From Acidobacteriota bacterium (GTDB taxonomy: Bacteria; Acidobacteriota; Terriglobia; Bryobacterales; Bryobacteraceae), in NCBI GenBank assembly GCA_018268935.1, contig JAFDVS010000019.1:112997-176996 (forward strand): 64,000 bases of DNA, written 5' to 3'. Both the position numbers and the translations under genes were made by a program. Of this stretch, positions 62,039 to 64,000 are shown in pieces (position 1 is the first letter of the stretch; each line of letters opens with the position of its first letter). The notes under the pieces are model-generated. The model made no database searches and was not told the DNA's origin. It saw nothing but the letters and a program-made list of their open reading frames with translations.

Positions 62039-63421
62039 ATGACGCGGCGCAATTTTCTTTGGACTTACGGCGGTGGATTGGGCGGAGTGGCGTTGAGCCA
62101 CATGATGGCGCAATCGAATGGCGGGTTGCACCATCAGGCGAAGGCGAAGCGTGTGATCCAACTGTTTATGTCGGGGGCGGCGAGCCAGTGCGATTCGTTT
62201 GATTACAAGCCGCTGTTGATTCAGAAGGCGAATCAGAAGTGGGATCCGGGCGAGAAGGTGGAGTTGTTCCAGAGCAATCCTGGCGTGGTGATGCCGTGTC
62301 CTTGGGAATGGAAGCAGTACGGGCAAAGCGGGAAGTGGGTGAGCGGGCTGTTTCCGCATCAGGCGACGTGCGTGGACGATATCGCATTCATTCACTCGAT
62401 GATTTCGAAGTCGAATATTCATGGGCCGGCGACGTTCATGCAGGCGACGGGGTTTGTGCTGCCGGGTTTCCCGAGTGCGGGAGCGTGGGTGTCGTATGCG
62501 CTGGGGAGCATGAACGACAATCTGCCGGTGTTTGTGGTGTTGCCGGATCCGCGCGGGGTGCCGCCGAATGGGCCGGCGAACTGGTCGAGCGGATTTTTGC
62601 CGGCGGCGCATCAGGCGACGACGATCCGGATCGGGACGCCGAATCCGATTCATGATTTGTTCCCACCGGCTTCGGCGAAGTTTATCTCGAAGGACAGCGA
62701 ACGGGAAGGGCTGGCGCTGTTGAACAAGGTGAACCGGGAGCATCAGGGTCCGCGGCCGGACGATTCGCGGCTGGATGCGAGGATTCAGAGCTATGAGATG
62801 GCGGCGAAGCTGCAGTTGAGCGCTCCGGAGGTGATGGAGATACGCGGGGAATCGGAGGCGACGCAGCGGATGTATGGGATGAACGATCCGCTGACGGAGG
62901 AGATGGGGCGTCGCTGTCTGGTTGCGCGGCGGTTGGTGGAGCGGGGGGTACGGTTTGTACAGGTGTGGAGCGGAGCGGACAACGGGTTTCCCAGGCGCAA
63001 TTGGGATAGCCACGAGAACCTGGCGAAGGATCATTGGGACATGGGCGTGGCGATGGACAAGCCGATTGCGGGGTTATTGAAGGATTTGAAGGCTCGGGGG
63101 CTGCTGGAAGATACGGTGGTGTATTGGACCACGGAGTTTGGGCGGATGCCGTGCAGCCAGGGGAGCAAGGGGAGGGACCACAATCCGTTTGGCTTTGCGA
63201 CGTGGCTGGCCGGCGGAGGAATTCGCGGCGGAGTGACGTATGGGGCGACAGACGATTGGTCGTACAAGGCGGTGGACAAGCCGACGTATTGCTACGACGT
63301 GCATGCGACTTTGCTACATTTACTGGGGATTGATCATACGCGGCTGACGTATCTGCATAACGGGATCAACCGGCGGCTGACGGACGTGCATGGGAACGTG
63401 ATTCGGGAGATTCTGACGTAA
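62039..63421 (+). CDS. Tat-exported DUF1501 protein (sulfatase/alkaline phosphatase-like fold)
   Basis: 460 residues. Twin-arginine signal (MTRRNFLWTYGGGLGGVALS), then DUF1501: KRVIQLFMSGAASQCDSFDYK, GKWVSGLFPHQATCVDDIAFIHSM, NIHGPA, and C-terminal VVYWTTEFGRMPCSQGS with GRDHNPFGFATWLAGGGIRGG. DUF1501 belongs to the alkaline-phosphatase-like clan; activity unproven. Start at 62039 with AGG eight bases upstream rather than GTG 62030. It forms a unit with the DUF1549/DUF1553 gene. Confidence 0.92.
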   Translation: MTRRNFLWTYGGGLGGVALSHMMAQSNGGLHHQAKAKRVIQLFMSGAASQCDSFDYKPLLIQKANQKWDPGEKVELFQSNPGVVMPCPWEWKQYGQSGKWVSGLFPHQATCVDDIAFIHSMISKSNIHGPATFMQATGFVLPGFPSAGAWVSYALGSMNDNLPVFVVLPDPRGVPPNGPANWSSGFLPAAHQATTIRIGTPNPIHDLFPPASAKFISKDSEREGLALLNKVNREHQGPRPDDSRLDARIQSYEMAAKLQLSAPEVMEIRGESEATQRMYGMNDPLTEEMGRRCLVARRLVERGVRFVQVWSGADNGFPRRNWDSHENLAKDHWDMGVAMDKPIAGLLKDLKARGLLEDTVVYWTTEFGRMPCSQGSKGRDHNPFGFATWLAGGGIRGGVTYGATDDWSYKAVDKPTYCYDVHATLLHLLGIDHTRLTYLHNGINRRLTDVHGNVIREILT

Positions 63422-63425
63422 AAAA

Positions 63426-63447
63426 AGCCCCTGCCGGAGCAGGGGCT
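63426..63447 (-). terminator. Strong hairpin after the DUF1501 gene
   Basis: AGCCCCTGC (63426-63434), loop CGGA, GCAGGGGCT (63439-63447). The A-run 63421-63426 makes a T-tract only on the minus strand, where no gene is nearby. It may still end the + transcript as a bidirectional element. Confidence 0.55.
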
Positions 63448-63574
63448 ACAAGCAGTCCTTGGAGACATGCAGAGGAGCTTGGGACAAGCCACAGAACTCT
63501 TACATCAGAGAAGGCGTGACAACAGGGTGATTTCTGTCATCGAGGGTTGCGGAGAGTGGTAGACTTGCTGGGCA

Positions 63575-63934
63575 ATGGGCAGGCCGACATTATCACCGGA
63601 CGGGCGGACGCGGATTGAGTGGGGATACACGGATGGGCGGATGTCGCATGAGATCTGGGCGCCGCGGATCACGGATGCGGAGACGGGGGAGGTAGTGTTG
63701 GACTTGTGGGTGAAGTACATGTGGGACGCGTGGGTGGAGTGGCTGGAGAATGGAGTGATGCGGCTGGCGATCCGGGAGTATCTGGATGGGGGAACGACGA
63801 TTCTGTATGTGGATGTGGACCGGGGGAGCGGGACATTTTGGGTGGATGGGGGCAAGGCGCAGCCTATTGCGGGGATACAGAAGGAGGTGGAGGTTGCGTT
63901 CTGGAAGAAGGCGAAAAAGGACCATGGGATGTAG
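63575..63934 (+). CDS. Small tryptophan-rich hypothetical protein
   Basis: 119 residues, soluble, with seven Trp (IEWGYTDGRMSHEIWAPR, LDLWVKYMWDAWVEWLENG) and likely beta structure (TTILYVDVDRG). No signal peptide, no recognised domain. G-rich third positions fit the neighbouring DNA. No clear ribosome-binding site; the gene lies 47 bases before a tRNA-Ser. Could be an immunity- or Imm-like small protein, but that is speculative. Confidence 0.55.
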   Translation: MGRPTLSPDGRTRIEWGYTDGRMSHEIWAPRITDAETGEVVLDLWVKYMWDAWVEWLENGVMRLAIREYLDGGTTILYVDVDRGSGTFWVDGGKAQPIAGIQKEVEVAFWKKAKKDHGM

Positions 63935-63981
63935 GTGGGGTTGTGGTAGGATGGAGACTGACGCGACCTTACTTACCTCGC

Positions 63982-64000
63982 GGAGAGGTGGCTGAGTGGT
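63982..64000 (+). tRNA. tRNA-Ser, 5' end, cut by window edge
   Basis: GGAGAGGTGGCTGAGTGGT is the acceptor stem and D-arm start of bacterial tRNA-Ser (A-box-like TGGCTGAGTGG). Anticodon and 3' half lie outside the window, so the isoacceptor is unknown; a leucine tRNA is less likely because it usually starts GCxxxxGTGGCGGAAT. Confidence 0.75.

Noticed and set aside
61172..63034. 620-residue minus-strand open frame opposite the DUF1549/DUF1501 genes
   Set aside because: Arg/His/Pro-rich antisense artefact.

Overview
The window looks like chromosomal DNA of an Acidobacteriota member, most likely the Solibacter/Bryobacter branch (Bryobacteraceae). The evidence is high GC, a large secreted protein ending in the C-terminal domain catalogued as TIGR03437 ('Solibacter uncharacterized C-terminal domain'), several PEP-CTERM proteins, many Tat-exported Gfo/Idh/MocA oxidoreductases, a PSCyt1/DUF1549/DUF1553 plus DUF1501 pair, and an LptF-LptG fusion. 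This is inferred from protein families; no 16S rRNA is present.

Left part (1-15.5 kb): the end of a TldD metallopeptidase, an exported TldD paralogue that has lost its metal site, fused LptF-LptG, a radical SAM enzyme, a secreted hypothetical, an acyl-CoA dehydrogenase, two multi-pass membrane proteins resembling glycosyltransferase-C-type enzymes, a 56-residue gene, an amidase, a Gfo/Idh oxidoreductase and an orphan LuxR-type response regulator. From 15.8 to 23.1 kb lies a Tad/Flp pilus operon (cpaA, cpaB, cpaC, cpaE, cpaF, tadB, tadC) with no recognisable pilin, followed by a 30-residue membrane microprotein.

Middle (23.5-39 kb): the TIGR03437 beta-propeller protein and a small barrel; a decaheme cytochrome with an outer-membrane barrel and a small membrane protein (a candidate porin-cytochrome electron conduit); rhodanese, murA and murQ; erpA; a PEP-CTERM protein with a near-consensus sigma-70 promoter; an ECF sigma / anti-sigma / Spy-like trio; a sulfatase; and a cytochrome c'-like protein behind a strong sigma-54 promoter next to a haem-binding protein.

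Right part (39-64 kb): an alpha-L-rhamnosidase, a PEP-CTERM protein and a MerR regulator; a four-gene sugar-catabolic operon (sugar isomerase, two Gfo/Idh, double ThuA) with a divergent AraC regulator; a TonB-dependent receptor followed by an exported, membrane-anchored CobN-like chelatase; a PEP-CTERM protein with thioester-domain motifs; a two-gene Septu-like defence system (PtuA ATPase plus PtuB HNH nuclease); the DUF1549/DUF1501 pair; and the 5' end of a tRNA-Ser at the right edge.

At large scale, the + strand is C-rich left of about 36-39 kb and G-rich right of about 39-40 kb, whatever the gene direction. This is a GC-skew switch of the polarity expected at a replication origin, or at an inversion junction. 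No IS element, CRISPR array, rRNA or prophage was found.
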